Part shown: positions 42,834 through 52,618 of the stretch, piece by piece
Layout: every line of letters starts with the position of its first letter
Numbering within the stretch: position 1 is the stretch's first letter
Assembly (NCBI GenBank): GCA_030615855.1
Contig: JAUWYL010000001.1
Location: 1-64,000, forward strand
Direction: 5' to 3'
DNA length: 64,000 nucleotides
From: a bacterium
GTDB lineage: Bacteria > UBP18 > UBA7526
The notes under the pieces: model-generated
The model's input: the letters and a program-made list of their open reading frames with translations, nothing else
What the model was told of the DNA's origin: nothing
Database searches by the model: none
Translations under genes and position numbers: made by a program

Positions 42834-44243
42834 ATGAAAACAGTTTTAATTAGGCCGCCCCGACCTATCAGCGATCCTGAGTTTGTTTCGCTACAGTTTC
42901 CTTTGAATCTGGGATATATAGCGAGTTTTCTTCAACAGAAAGGATACCATGTAGAAATATGGGATTATGAAGTAGAAAGGTTTACCGAAGATGGGTTAGG
43001 TAGAAGGATTCTAGAGGTTAATCCGAGTTTGGTTGGCATAACTTGTTTAACGCCGACGGTTATAAGTGCCCATAAGATAGCATCTTTAATAAAAAAGGTA
43101 TCTCCTAACATCCTAATAGTAGCAGGAGGAGCTCATCCTGCAGCCCTACCCATAGAAACCCTAAAGGAGTTCACTAATTTTGATATGGTGGTTATTGGAG
43201 AAGGAGAAGAAACACTGTGGGAAATATTGCGTTGTCTTCAGGAGAAACGGCCCCTTGTCGGTATTCAGGGGGTGGCGTATCGTGAGGAGGACGGGACGGT
43301 TAAAATAGAAAACCCACGTCCTTTCTTTAAAGATTTAAATGTGCTTCCTTTTCCTGCTAGAAATATAGTTGATCAAAATTTATATCGGGGACATCATGTA
43401 AGCAGAGCATTTTCGCGCCAGTTTTTAAAAATATCGGAAATAATAACTACTCGTGGTTGTCCTTATAACTGTATCTTCTGTGCCTCTCATAATCGGACAA
43501 CCCGTTTTCGAGAAATAGAAAATGTTATGGCGGAGGTGGATGAATGTATAAAAAGATATGACACATCACATTTTAGTTTTCTCGATGATACCCTGACCAT
43601 GAATCCTAAACATGTTACTGAATTATGTAAAGGATTAAGGAGATTTAAAAAAATTACTTGGGATTGTTTTGCCAGGGTAGATACTGCATCACTTAAGATC
43701 TTAAGAGAGATGGCCGCCAGTGGTTGTCGAAAGATCTCTTATGGTATTGAATCGGGAAGTCCCCGCATATTAAATCTGATTAAGAAGAAGATTACAGTTG
43801 AGCAGGTAAAGAATGCTTTTACTTGGTCCAAGCAGGCAGGCATCGAATATACTGAGGGGTCATTTATAATTGGCTGTCATCCTACAGAGACAAGGGATGA
43901 TATAAAGATGACCACCAAACTGATTTACGAGATAGAGCCAGATATCCTGATGTTATCGATTATGGTACCTTATCCTGGGACTGAGATATATAAGATAATG
44001 AAAGAAAAAGGATATTTAGATGAAGGAACAAGATGGAATGATTTTGTTTTCTTTAGTTATAAACCTGCTTGGAGAACAGATTATTTTAGCTCAAGTGAAC
44101 TTTTCAATATCTACAGAAATTTACTGCGCGGGTTTTATTTAAGACCTAAATATATCTTTAAGATACTAAAGAAAATAAAGAGTTGGAATGAACTTTTATA
44201 TTGGACAAAGGCAGGAATTGATTTTATAAGAAGAACAACCTGA
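42834..44243 (+). CDS. B12-binding radical SAM protein
   Basis: 469 residues. A B12-binding-like N-terminal domain (LVGITCLTPTVISAHKIASL, IVAGGAHPAALP, VVIGEGEETLWEIL) and a radical SAM core with TTRGCPYNCIFCASHN and ISYGIESGSPRIL. Same class as the protein at 27467 but clearly diverged. Probably a methyltransferase or tailoring enzyme for the glycan. It is followed at 13 bp by a GT2 gene. Confidence 0.82.
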   Translation: MKTVLIRPPRPISDPEFVSLQFPLNLGYIASFLQQKGYHVEIWDYEVERFTEDGLGRRILEVNPSLVGITCLTPTVISAHKIASLIKKVSPNILIVAGGAHPAALPIETLKEFTNFDMVVIGEGEETLWEILRCLQEKRPLVGIQGVAYREEDGTVKIENPRPFFKDLNVLPFPARNIVDQNLYRGHHVSRAFSRQFLKISEIITTRGCPYNCIFCASHNRTTRFREIENVMAEVDECIKRYDTSHFSFLDDTLTMNPKHVTELCKGLRRFKKITWDCFARVDTASLKILREMAASGCRKISYGIESGSPRILNLIKKKITVEQVKNAFTWSKQAGIEYTEGSFIIGCHPTETRDDIKMTTKLIYEIEPDILMLSIMVPYPGTEIYKIMKEKGYLDEGTRWNDFVFFSYKPAWRTDYFSSSELFNIYRNLLRGFYLRPKYIFKILKKIKSWNELLYWTKAGIDFIRRTT

Positions 44244-44256
44244 AAGGAGAGCTAAT

Positions 44257-44982
44257 ATGTGGAACAATAAAAAGGTATCTGTAATTTTACCCGCATTTAA
44301 TGAGGAAGAAAATATCGCTAAAGCCATAGAAGATTTTTCACTACCTATTGTCGATGAGATAATCGTAATAGATAATAATTCTACAGATGGGACCGTTCAG
44401 GAAGTTTTAAAGACTCAGAAGGCAATATTATTTCATGAGAAAAGGCAAGGCTATGGTTTTACTTTACAGGCAGGTTACAATATGGCCACAGGAGATTACC
44501 TTATCACGGCTGAGCCGGATGGCACTTTTTTAGGAAAAGATATCTTAAAATTATTAGCCTATTCTGAAGATTTTGAAGTAGTATTTGGCACCCGGACAAA
44601 CAAGAGTTTGGTCTGGGAAGGCGCAAATATGCATTTTCTCCTTTTAGCTGGCAATTGGGCAGTAGCAAAGTTGATGGAATTTATGTTTAACACAGCTACT
44701 CTTTCTGATGTGGGATGCACAATGAAGCTTATCCGTCGGGAGGCCCTGCTTAAGATAAAAGACCAATTCACTGTGGGGGGGGACCATTTCTCGCCGGAAG
44801 TTATGCTCTTGGCTATTATCAATAAATTAAGTTTCATTGAGATTCCCGTCAATTATAAATCCCGCGTCGGTACCTCCAAGATAACCGGAAACATAATGAG
44901 GGCAATCGGGGTTGGCTTAAAGATGATTTGCTTGATTCTCAAGTATCGTTTTAAAACTTTATTCCGTGGAGTGAAAAAATGA
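44257..44982 (+). CDS. GT2 glycosyltransferase (dolichyl/polyprenyl-phosphate mannosyltransferase-like)
   Basis: 241 residues. VSVILPAFNEEENIAKAIED, EIIVIDNNSTDGTVQEVLKT, the EPDGTF acidic motif and VNYKSRVGTSKI match the DPM1/UgtP-like GT2 group that charges polyprenyl phosphate with a sugar. Such a product would be the donor for the GT39-like enzyme at 40419. It has an ATGA overlap with a tiny downstream frame. Confidence 0.82.
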   Translation: MWNNKKVSVILPAFNEEENIAKAIEDFSLPIVDEIIVIDNNSTDGTVQEVLKTQKAILFHEKRQGYGFTLQAGYNMATGDYLITAEPDGTFLGKDILKLLAYSEDFEVVFGTRTNKSLVWEGANMHFLLLAGNWAVAKLMEFMFNTATLSDVGCTMKLIRREALLKIKDQFTVGGDHFSPEVMLLAIINKLSFIEIPVNYKSRVGTSKITGNIMRAIGVGLKMICLILKYRFKTLFRGVKK

Positions 44983-45077
44983 AGCAAGGCAATAAGATTA
45001 AAGCCTCCATATTAGGAATTCGCATAATAATCCTAATCATCTCTTATTGGTTTAGATATAGGTTGGGGCTACTGTAG
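44979..45077 (+). CDS. Tiny membrane-like ORF, possibly a truncated gene start
   Basis: A 32-codon frame overlaps the GT2 stop by ATGA and encodes a basic N-terminus plus ILGIRIIILIISYWFRYRLG, one hydrophobic helix. It is probably the 5' stub of a lost membrane-protein gene, as polyprenyl-sugar synthases are often followed by one. It is unclear whether it is expressed. Confidence 0.3.
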   Translation: MKQGNKIKASILGIRIIILIISYWFRYRLGLL

Positions 45078-45108
45078 AAAACAACTGTGCTATGGTCAGG
45101 AAACAGGA

Positions 45109-46227
45109 ATGAAGATTGGCATTGACATTCGGGAGATGGAAAAGGGCAAGATGACCGGGATCGGGAGATACTTGAAAAATCTTCTGGATTATATTGCCCA
45201 GGAAGACCAAAAAAACGAGTATATTCTTTTCGCTAATCAGAAGACAGAATATACTACAACGGTTAAGAATATAAAGATAAGAGTAATAAAAGGGTGGTTT
45301 GCCCCCTTTTGGGATCAAGTTCAGCTTCCCCGAGCTTTGAAAAAGGATAAAATAAATCTTTTCCTTTCCCCCTATTATAAGAAGCCATTTTTTACTCCCT
45401 GTAAATCAATAATAACAATACATGATTTAAATCCTCTCTTTCTTCCCCCAATTTCAATGAAAGGGTGGTTTAAAAATCGACTCTATTTTCGAACATTACT
45501 AAAGCTATCGAGTAGAAAGGTGGATAGGATTATAACTGTTTCACAATACTCCAAAAAGGATATTGTAGAATACTTTCGGGTTCCAGAAGAAAAGATAGAG
45601 GTAATCTGTCACTGTGTAGATGAAAGATACCGCCCCATCAGTTCTAATTCAGAAGAAGTTACCTCTAAATATGGAATTGATAGGAAATTCATCTTCTACT
45701 TTGGCAATTTTAATCCCCATAAAAATGTTAAAGCCTTAATCGAAGCCTATTATAGATTGCCGCAAAAGACAAAGGATAAATATCAGTTAGTGCTTGGGGG
45801 TAGAAGGGATAGATATTGCATGAGTTTAGAAAAAATGGTTAAACATCTAAAAATAGAAGAGCGGGTAGTCTTTACTGGTTTTATTTCTGAAGAGGATTTA
45901 CCCGCGATCTATAGTGCTGCCGAACTTTTTGTCTTTCCCTCTTTACGTGAAGGATTCGGCCTTCCCCCCTTAGAGGCTATGGCCTGTGGCACTCCGGTTA
46001 TTACCTCAAATACTACCTCTTTGCCTGAGGTGGTAGGGGAGGCGGGGATCTTAGTGAACCCTTACAACGTAGATGAGATTAAGGCAGCCATTATCGAAGT
46101 TTTGACCAATTCTACGTTGAGGAACGATTTGATCCAGAAAGGATTGGAAAGATCCCGACGATTTACATCAGAAAAGACAACTAAACAGATCCTGGAAGTT
46201 TTCGCGGAAGTTCAAGGAGAAAAGTAG
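45109..46227 (+). CDS. Glycosyltransferase family 4
   Basis: 372 residues, GT-B fold. [56 protein letters not shown] and [20 protein letters not shown] are the standard GT4 blocks, close to mannosyltransferases (WbaZ/MtfB type) of O-antigen loci. The gene is followed by an octanucleotide repeat array. Confidence 0.87.
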   Translation: MKIGIDIREMEKGKMTGIGRYLKNLLDYIAQEDQKNEYILFANQKTEYTTTVKNIKIRVIKGWFAPFWDQVQLPRALKKDKINLFLSPYYKKPFFTPCKSIITIHDLNPLFLPPISMKGWFKNRLYFRTLLKLSSRKVDRIITVSQYSKKDIVEYFRVPEEKIEVICHCVDERYRPISSNSEEVTSKYGIDRKFIFYFGNFNPHKNVKALIEAYYRLPQKTKDKYQLVLGGRRDRYCMSLEKMVKHLKIEERVVFTGFISEEDLPAIYSAAELFVFPSLREGFGLPPLEAMACGTPVITSNTTSLPEVVGEAGILVNPYNVDEIKAAIIEVLTNSTLRNDLIQKGLERSRRFTSEKTTKQILEVFAEVQGEK

Positions 46228-46231
46228 GAGA

Positions 46232-46311
46232 GTAAGAAAGTAAGAAGGTGAGAAAGTGGGCAGGTGAGCAGGTGGGAAAGTGGGAAAGTGAGAAAGTAGG
46301 AAAGTGGGAGT
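46232..46311. repeat. Octanucleotide tandem array (GTGAGAAA / GTGGGAAA type)
   Basis: About ten successive 8-nt units of the form GTRRGMAR (gtaagaaa, gtgagaaa, gtgggcag, gtgggaaa...) fill the gap before the asparagine-synthase-like gene. The same unit family appears around 54113 and, reversed, inside the signal-peptide codons of the gene at 52615. Confidence 0.75.
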
Positions 46312-46325
46312 GAAGGTGAGATAGG

Positions 46326-48275
46326 ATGTGTGGCATCTGTGGAATGGTGGGCTTTAGTGATAAAGATTTACTAAAAAAGATGTGCGATATAATGGAGCAC
46401 CGGGGGCCGGATGATGAAGGAACCTATATCAATGCAAAATGCAAAATGCAAAATGCAAAATGTCAGGTGGGATTGGGGGTGAGGAGGCTTAAGATTATTG
46501 ATTTGGAGACTGGCCATCAGCCGATACATAATGAGGATGAGACTGTCTGGATTGTCTTTAATGGTGAAATCTATAACTATAAGGATTTAAGGATTGATTT
46601 AGAGCAAAAGGGCCACAGATTTTATACTAAGAGCGATACAGAGGTTATTGTTCATCTCTATGAGGAGTATGGCGAGGATTGTGTCAAAAACCTAAAAGGA
46701 ATGTTCGCCTTTGCCATCTGGGATGAGAAGAAAGAAAAACTCTTTCTAGCCCGCGATAGATTAGGCATCAAGCCCCTCTATTATTTTTTTCAGGATGGAA
46801 AGTTATTATTTGCTTCTACCATTAAGTCTATTTTCCAATCTTCGAAGATTGGAAGGAAGGTTAATCTTAAGGCTTTGGACTACTATCTGACCTTTCTCTA
46901 TGTTCCCGCACCAGATACCATGTTCAGAGGGATAAAGAAATTACTTCCCGGCCATACTTTAACCTGGATAAATGGCGAGGTCACTATTAAAGAGTACTGG
47001 GACCTGAAATGCAAAATGCAAAATGCAAAATTCAAAATGCAAAATGAAAAATATTATGCTGAAAGGATTTATGGGATTTTGGAGGAGGCGGTTGAGGAGA
47101 GGCTGATGAGCGAAGTGTCTCTCGGCGCTTTCCTATCCGGCGGAATAGATTCAAGCATCGTGGTTGGTCTGATGAGTAGAATAATGGACCAGCCGGTCAA
47201 GACCTTCTCTATAAGTTATGGAAAGGAGGCCCAGGCATATAACGAACTAAAATATAGCCGTCTGGTGGCAAAGCACTTCAAGACAGATCATCGGGAATTC
47301 ATAGTTGAGCCGAAAGTAATTGAACTCTTACCAAAACTCATTTGGCACCTTGAGGAGCCCTTTGCTGATTCCTCAGCCATTGTAACTTATTTAGTCTCTC
47401 AGGTAGCAAGAGAGCATGTTACCGTTGCCCTCACAGGCATTGGAGGGGATGAGGCCTTTGGCGGCTATCCCAGGTATCTGGGAGCACGCTTCGCAGAAAG
47501 TTACCTAAGGATTCCTGAATTTTTGAGAGAGAAGGTAATATCAAAAATCGTTAATGGATTACCAGAATCAACCAAGGGGAGCCATCTCGCCAATAGGCTG
47601 AAGAGGTTTGTCCGCTTTGCTCCTCTTCCTCCAGAGGAAAGATACATTAGTTGGCTCTCCTTTTTCAATGAACAGGCGAGAAGAGAACTTTATTCTGGGG
47701 CCTATCAGGATACTGATACTATGGGAATCCATAAGTCCTACTTTGAGAAAACGGGGGCAGAGGATTTTTTAAATAAAGTCTTCTATGTAGATGTTAAGAC
47801 CTATCTCCCTGACGATCTCCTCTTTATGGGGGATAGGATGAGCATGGCTAACTCTTTAGAACTGAGGGTTCCCTTCTGCGATCACAGACTCTTAGAATTC
47901 TCTGCTACTATTCCTCAGGGGATGAAGATAAGGGGATGGCATATGAAGTATCTATTGAAGAAATCTATGTCAGAGTTACTACCCCCTACCATCTTAAAAA
48001 GAGGGAAGCAGGGGTTCATGGTGCCTCTTGGTATGTGGTTTCAAAAGGAATTGAAGGATTTTACTTCCCGGATTTTATTAGGTTCCAAGACAACCGAGCG
48101 AGGATACTTTAACTCCAATTATGTGAAAAGGCTACTGGAAGAGCATTATAGCGGAAGAAAAGACAATACCCATCAGATCTGGGCATTGTTGGTCTTTGAA
48201 CTATGGTATAGAACCTTTATTGACCGTGAGGATTTCTCTAAGCCCCCAGAACTGGATGAATTATTGAGAGACTAA
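46326..48275 (+). CDS. asnB: Asparagine synthase (glutamine-hydrolysing) type amidotransferase
   Basis: 649 residues. Cys2 (MCGICGMVGFSD) is the glutaminase nucleophile, and HRGPDDEG and NGEIYNYKDL belong to that domain. The synthetase has the PP-loop LSGGIDSS. The role could be asparagine synthesis or, given the locus, amidation of a uronic acid in the glycan. Two low-complexity inserts absent from usual AsnB, NAKCKMQNAKCQ and LKCKMQNAKFKMQN, are encoded by heptanucleotide repeats. Both fall at loops and keep the frame. The symbol is by similarity only. Confidence 0.85.
   Translation: MCGICGMVGFSDKDLLKKMCDIMEHRGPDDEGTYINAKCKMQNAKCQVGLGVRRLKIIDLETGHQPIHNEDETVWIVFNGEIYNYKDLRIDLEQKGHRFYTKSDTEVIVHLYEEYGEDCVKNLKGMFAFAIWDEKKEKLFLARDRLGIKPLYYFFQDGKLLFASTIKSIFQSSKIGRKVNLKALDYYLTFLYVPAPDTMFRGIKKLLPGHTLTWINGEVTIKEYWDLKCKMQNAKFKMQNEKYYAERIYGILEEAVEERLMSEVSLGAFLSGGIDSSIVVGLMSRIMDQPVKTFSISYGKEAQAYNELKYSRLVAKHFKTDHREFIVEPKVIELLPKLIWHLEEPFADSSAIVTYLVSQVAREHVTVALTGIGGDEAFGGYPRYLGARFAESYLRIPEFLREKVISKIVNGLPESTKGSHLANRLKRFVRFAPLPPEERYISWLSFFNEQARRELYSGAYQDTDTMGIHKSYFEKTGAEDFLNKVFYVDVKTYLPDDLLFMGDRMSMANSLELRVPFCDHRLLEFSATIPQGMKIRGWHMKYLLKKSMSELLPPTILKRGKQGFMVPLGMWFQKELKDFTSRILLGSKTTERGYFNSNYVKRLLEEHYSGRKDNTHQIWALLVFELWYRTFIDREDFSKPPELDELLRD
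46432..46466 (+). repeat. Heptanucleotide repeat ATGCAAA inside the glutaminase domain
   Basis: Four exact ATGCAAA units plus a diverged fifth lie within the coding sequence. Because the unit is not a multiple of three, a gain or loss of one copy would shift the frame. Confidence 0.8.
47007..47051 (+). repeat. Second ATGCAAA repeat inside the same gene
   Basis: ATGCAAA x3, ATTCAAA, ATGCAAA and ATGAAAA follow one another just before the synthetase domain. It is the same repeat family as at 46432, inserted independently into the interdomain linker. Confidence 0.8.
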
Positions 48276-49345
48276 TGAAAGCAAGAAAGAAAGTTTCTTT
48301 AGATAATATTAAAAAAATTTTAGTAATAAAGTTAGCGGGTATTGGTGATCTGATTTTAGCCAGTCCTGCCTTAAGGGCCTTGAGAAAAAGATTTCCCAAA
48401 GCCCATATTGCTCTTCTTACTACACCCAGGGCCAGTGAATTAGCCAGAGAATCTTCCTATATCGATGAACTCTTTTGTTTAAATCCAGCGAGCAAGAATT
48501 TAAAAGAAATAACAAGATTAATCAAGTCTTTACGCAAAAAGCGATTCAATATGGCAATTAATCTCTATAATCTCTTTACTTTGGGAGGAGCCCTCAAGAT
48601 GGCGCTCCTTATGTACTCAATCGGGACCCGATATCGGGTGGGTCGAGATACTGATGGCCGAGGTTTCTTTTACACTATCAAAGTGCCGGATAAGCGATTC
48701 TCTGAAAGGCATGAAGTAGAGTATAATCTGGATGTAATGCAGGCCTTAGGCGCTGATATAAAAGATAAAGGATTGGAGATTCCTATCTCTGATAAAGATA
48801 GAGAATATGTTCGAAAATTCCTTAAGCAGAACGGAATCACTGACGAAGACTTAGTGATCGGCCTCAATCCTGGTGCTTTTCGTCCTTCACGTCGCTGGAA
48901 TAAAGAAGGCTTTGCTCAAGTAGCTGACGAACTGACTGAGAGATATAAGGCTAAAATCCTCATTACTGGTGGACCAGAGGAAATAGAATTAGCCCAGGAA
49001 ATAGCAGATGTAATGAAGGCAAAACCTGCTATTACTATAGGGAAAACGACCATTAGACAATCGGTAGCTCTAGTTAAAAGATGTGATTTATTCATCAGCA
49101 ATAATACTGCGGCTATGCATATTGCAGCTGTCGTGAAAACTCCCTTGGTCGCTTTAATGGGACCCTGTTCTTTACGATACAGCCCTTATGGAAATAAGGA
49201 TAGATTTATTATGGTCAAAAAAGAAGTGGATTGTAGCCCTTGCTATAAGTTTAGATGCAGGAAGCACCTCTGTATGAAATTAATTACAGTTCAAGATGTA
49301 ATGCTGGCAGCTGAAAAACAGCTGGAGAAAATCCGAAAGGAATAG
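48275..49345 (+). CDS. Glycosyltransferase family 9 (heptosyltransferase-like)
   Basis: 356 residues. ILVIKLAGIGDLILASPALR is the GT9 start; IGLNPGAFRPSRRWNKEGFA and ITGGPEEIELAQEI with SNNTAAMHIAAVVKTPLVAL are the ADP-heptose binding blocks. GT9 enzymes add heptose to LPS core, which supports an outer membrane. Four late cysteines (CSPC..CRKHLC) are also typical. The start overlaps the previous stop (TAATG). Confidence 0.87.
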   Translation: MKARKKVSLDNIKKILVIKLAGIGDLILASPALRALRKRFPKAHIALLTTPRASELARESSYIDELFCLNPASKNLKEITRLIKSLRKKRFNMAINLYNLFTLGGALKMALLMYSIGTRYRVGRDTDGRGFFYTIKVPDKRFSERHEVEYNLDVMQALGADIKDKGLEIPISDKDREYVRKFLKQNGITDEDLVIGLNPGAFRPSRRWNKEGFAQVADELTERYKAKILITGGPEEIELAQEIADVMKAKPAITIGKTTIRQSVALVKRCDLFISNNTAAMHIAAVVKTPLVALMGPCSLRYSPYGNKDRFIMVKKEVDCSPCYKFRCRKHLCMKLITVQDVMLAAEKQLEKIRKE

Positions 49346-49347
49346 CA

Positions 49348-50325
49348 ATGCCTGAGAAAGTAAGCTGTAATCTGTGTGGTTTAAACAACTACCAGCTTTT
49401 ACACATTAGGTATTTTGATGATAAAATCCCCATCACTATTGTTAAATGTGATAATTGTGGTTTAATTTATACAAGTCCGAAACTTACTAAGCAAGAAATG
49501 GAAAAATTATATAAAGAGAATTATTATTACTTCCGCAGCAATTATACCTCAACCTATGAAAACCGAGATATCACCAAAGCCCAAGAAATATTCAATAGAA
49601 TCCAGAAGTTTAAAAAGAAAGGTTCGATCTTGGATATCGGATGTGGTAAGGGATGGCTATTAAGGATTGCTCAAGAAAACAACTGGAAAACATATGGCCT
49701 CGAAGTGTCGAGATACGCTTCTAATTATGCTCGAAAGAAACTAGGTCTCAATGTACTTACCGGGACAATAGCAGAAGCGAATTTTCCATCTCAATATTTC
49801 GACATTATTACCATGTTAGATGTTATTGAACACTTAGAAAACCCATTAAATGATTTAATGAAGCTTAATAAAATTTTGAAGAAAGACGGACTATTAATCA
49901 TTGAAACCCCCCATATAGGAAGTATTTATTACAAAATAACCAGAAAATATTGGGTAGGTTTCAATATATTTCATAATTATTATTTTTCTTTAACCACAAT
50001 GAAAAAAATATTGGAAAAGACAGGTTTCAAAGTTATTAAGGCAGTGACACGCCCGGTCAATTTTTTCTCCACGGAAGGGTTATGGAGGTTAGGAATTCAA
50101 GATTTTATTTTACAAACCTTAGATAAATTTGGTAAAGCAAAAAAGATAAAAGAATCGGTCAAAGCGGTAAAAAGCAAGGTAGAGATATCACGTAGTAAGT
50201 TCTTGCTTGTAGTAAATAGATTGAATGTTCTTTTAAATTTTCCAACTAATTGCTTGTTTGCTAAGTTCAATATGGGGGATCAGTTACTCATTTATGCCAA
50301 GAGAGAAGAAGCAGTAGAGGAATAA
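49348..50325 (+). CDS. Methyltransferase with N-terminal zinc ribbon
   Basis: 325 residues. CNLCGLNNYQLL and VKCDNCGLIYTSPKL form the zinc ribbon; ILDIGCGKGWLLRIAQENNW is motif I, then MLDVIEHLENPLNDLMKLNK. It is a relative of the protein at 38307, and both are more AT-rich than their neighbours. It lies between GT9 and GT4 genes with 2-3 nt spacing, so it is part of the operon. Confidence 0.85.
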   Translation: MPEKVSCNLCGLNNYQLLHIRYFDDKIPITIVKCDNCGLIYTSPKLTKQEMEKLYKENYYYFRSNYTSTYENRDITKAQEIFNRIQKFKKKGSILDIGCGKGWLLRIAQENNWKTYGLEVSRYASNYARKKLGLNVLTGTIAEANFPSQYFDIITMLDVIEHLENPLNDLMKLNKILKKDGLLIIETPHIGSIYYKITRKYWVGFNIFHNYYFSLTTMKKILEKTGFKVIKAVTRPVNFFSTEGLWRLGIQDFILQTLDKFGKAKKIKESVKAVKSKVEISRSKFLLVVNRLNVLLNFPTNCLFAKFNMGDQLLIYAKREEAVEE

Positions 50326-51482
50326 TGTCTAGAATTAAGGTATTGCATGTTCATACCTTACCAGTTGTCAGTGGTTCGGGAATAAATACTTTTCTGACTA
50401 TGAAAGGGCTGGATAGGAATAAGTATCAGGTGGATTTAGCCTGTGCCCCGGGAGGGGCACTGATAGATAAGGTTAAAAAAGAGGGCTTAGGATTCTTTCC
50501 CATAAATCATTTTAGACAGAAGATTAGTCCTTTTCATGACCTCTGGGCCCTATGGGAACTAACTCGTTTAATGAGGCAAAAGAAGTATGATATTGTCCAT
50601 ACCCACAATTCCAAGGCGGGATTTATTGGCCGTTTAGCAGCCAAGATTAGTAGAGTGCCCATAATTGTTCATACCATCCATGGTTTCGCCTTTCACGAAT
50701 ATGAGAGGCCACCCCGGAGGATACTATTCATCTTACTGGAAAGATTCGCTGCCCGGCTTTGTGACAAATTAATCACTATCTCTGAGCCATTAAAAGAGTG
50801 GGGTCTGAGGTTAGGGATTGGCAGACCAGAGAAGTATATTACTATCTATAGTGGCATTGAGGCCGAGAAGTTTAAAATTAATATCAATATCGACGAGAAG
50901 AAGAAAGAATTGGGAATAAAGCCAAAGGAGAAGATAGTTGGTGTGGTAGCCAAACTCTGGGAGGGAAAGGGGCATGAGACCATCTTAGAAGCCGCTCCTC
51001 AGGTTATCAAAGAGATACCAGATGTCAAGTTCCTCTTCGTTGGTGAGGGATACTTGAGAGAAAAGTTGGAGACTCAGGTTAGAGAATTAGGTCTATCTAA
51101 CAACATTATCTTTACTGGATTCAGAGCCGACATTCCAGAGATCACCGCTACCTTTGATCTTGCTTTACTCGTTTCCCTATTTGAGGGAATGGGAAGAGTA
51201 CTCTTGGAGGCCATGGTCATGAGAAAGCCGGTAGTGGCTACTAAGGTGGGAGGCATCGTTGATGTGGTGAGAGATGGCGAGACCGGGATATTGGTTCCAC
51301 CGGGAGATGCAGATGCTTTGGCCAAAGCGATTGTCACTCTATTAAAGGATGAGGAATTAGCCCGAAGGATGGGAGAGGCAGGGAGGAAAAGAATAGATGA
51401 AAGATTTACTGCAAGGACTATGGTAGAGAGAATTACTGAGGTCTATGAAGAACTGATTGAAAGCACAGATGAGCACAGATGA
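50325..51482 (+). CDS. Glycosyltransferase family 4
   Basis: 385 residues, GT-B fold. VLHVHTLPVVSGSGINTFLT, THNSKAGFIGRLAAKISRVP, GVVAKLWEGKGHETILEAAP and LFEGMGRVLLEAMVMRKPVV are standard GT4 blocks. The last residues STDEHR are encoded by GAGCACAGATGA repeat DNA, showing that the 3' end has been remodelled. Its start overlaps the preceding stop (TAATG). Confidence 0.88.
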   Translation: MSRIKVLHVHTLPVVSGSGINTFLTMKGLDRNKYQVDLACAPGGALIDKVKKEGLGFFPINHFRQKISPFHDLWALWELTRLMRQKKYDIVHTHNSKAGFIGRLAAKISRVPIIVHTIHGFAFHEYERPPRRILFILLERFAARLCDKLITISEPLKEWGLRLGIGRPEKYITIYSGIEAEKFKININIDEKKKELGIKPKEKIVGVVAKLWEGKGHETILEAAPQVIKEIPDVKFLFVGEGYLREKLETQVRELGLSNNIIFTGFRADIPEITATFDLALLVSLFEGMGRVLLEAMVMRKPVVATKVGGIVDVVRDGETGILVPPGDADALAKAIVTLLKDEELARRMGEAGRKRIDERFTARTMVERITEVYEELIESTDEHR

Positions 51483-51483
51483 T

Positions 51484-51541
51484 TTAGTTCGGAGTTTACA
51501 GTTCGGAGTTCGGAGACAAATCAGGTTTTCGACCTGATAAT
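51484..51541. repeat. AGTTCGGAG repeats and a small hairpin
   Basis: Three agttcggag units are followed by a hairpin, ATCAGGT / ACCTGAT, with a five-base loop. There is no T-run, so a terminator is not supported. Confidence 0.45.
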
Positions 51542-51562
51542 TAGAGGTAAGGAGGTATAGAG

Positions 51563-52618
51563 ATGATTAATTATGGAGATGTTCTCTTTACTTTTGTCAT
51601 TGCTCTGGCCCTTTCTTTCTTCTTGACCCCGTTTATGAGAAGAATAGCCATAAGGAAGGGGATTGTTAATCAGCCAGGAGGGAGGAAGGTCCATAAAAAG
51701 CCCATCCCTTATCTGGGTGGGGTGGCCATCTATCTCGCCTTTATCTCTGCTTTATTCTTTGCCTCCTGCCTGGAGAAGTTACTCAGAAGTGAATATCTGG
51801 TGGGCCTCTTCTTAGGAGGAACACTCATCGTAATTATAGGCATGTTCGATGATATCAAAGGAGTGAGACCTTCTTTTAAATTCCTGGGGCAGATATTAGC
51901 GGCCTCTATTCTATTCAAGTATGGGTTTAGAATAGAATACATTCTCAATCCCTTTGCTGGCGGGATCATTCATTTCCCTCTGGCCTTAAGCTTCCTCATC
52001 ACCCTATTGTGGATCGTGGCCCTGACCAACGCCATAAATCTGATAGACGGTCTGGATGGTCTGGCCGCAGGGGTGGCTATCATTGCCTCTTCTATCCTTT
52101 TCATCGTCTCCCTCCAGCGTTTCAACCTCCTGGCTATCTTCATCTGTGTAGCCATTATGGGCTCCAGCCTGGGCTTCTTGAGATATAACTTCCATCCTGC
52201 CCGAATATTCATGGGCGATGCGGGAAGTATGCTCCTGGGCTTCCTTTTAGCTGCTTTGGGAACCATCGGCGTCAGCAAAGGAATGACTGCAGTCACTTTA
52301 ATGGTTCCTCTCGTTGCCCTGGGAATACCGACTTATGATACTCTTTTAGCCATCTTCCGCCGGCTCCTAAAGAGGAAGTCTATCTTCATCGCCGATAAGA
52401 AGCACCTCCACCATCGCCTCTTAGATATGGGCCTATCCCATAGAGAGGCTGTTCTACTTATTTACTTTGTCTCCATCTATCTGGGAATAATGGGCTACCT
52501 CTTCACCCTCATTCCTCTCAGATATGCCTTCATCCTCCTCATTCTGCTTAGTATGGGGACCTTTGCTGGAATAAGAACCCTGGGCTTTATAGAGAGGAGG
52601 ATAAGCAGGAAACGATGA
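51563..52618 (+). CDS. Undecaprenyl-phosphate sugar-1-phosphate transferase (WecA/TagO family)
   Basis: 351 residues, about 11 helices. FDDIKGVRPSFKFLGQILAA, NLIDGLDGLAAG, RIFMGDAGSMLLGF and the HHRLLDMGL motif are the catalytic Asp-rich and His motifs of the MraY/WecA superfamily. WecA-type enzymes start glycan synthesis by moving GlcNAc-1-P to undecaprenyl phosphate. Likely the initiating enzyme of this glycan locus, or of cell-wall glycopolymer attached by the LCP protein at 57209. Its stop overlaps the next start (ATGA). Confidence 0.9.
   Translation: MINYGDVLFTFVIALALSFFLTPFMRRIAIRKGIVNQPGGRKVHKKPIPYLGGVAIYLAFISALFFASCLEKLLRSEYLVGLFLGGTLIVIIGMFDDIKGVRPSFKFLGQILAASILFKYGFRIEYILNPFAGGIIHFPLALSFLITLLWIVALTNAINLIDGLDGLAAGVAIIASSILFIVSLQRFNLLAIFICVAIMGSSLGFLRYNFHPARIFMGDAGSMLLGFLLAALGTIGVSKGMTAVTLMVPLVALGIPTYDTLLAIFRRLLKRKSIFIADKKHLHHRLLDMGLSHREAVLLIYFVSIYLGIMGYLFTLIPLRYAFILLILLSMGTFAGIRTLGFIERRISRKR

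Noticed and set aside
46326-48275. Lasso-peptide cyclase that would complete the kinase/nucleotidyltransferase locus
   Set aside because: It is 42 kb away, has the full glutaminase domain with Cys2, and sits within glycan genes.
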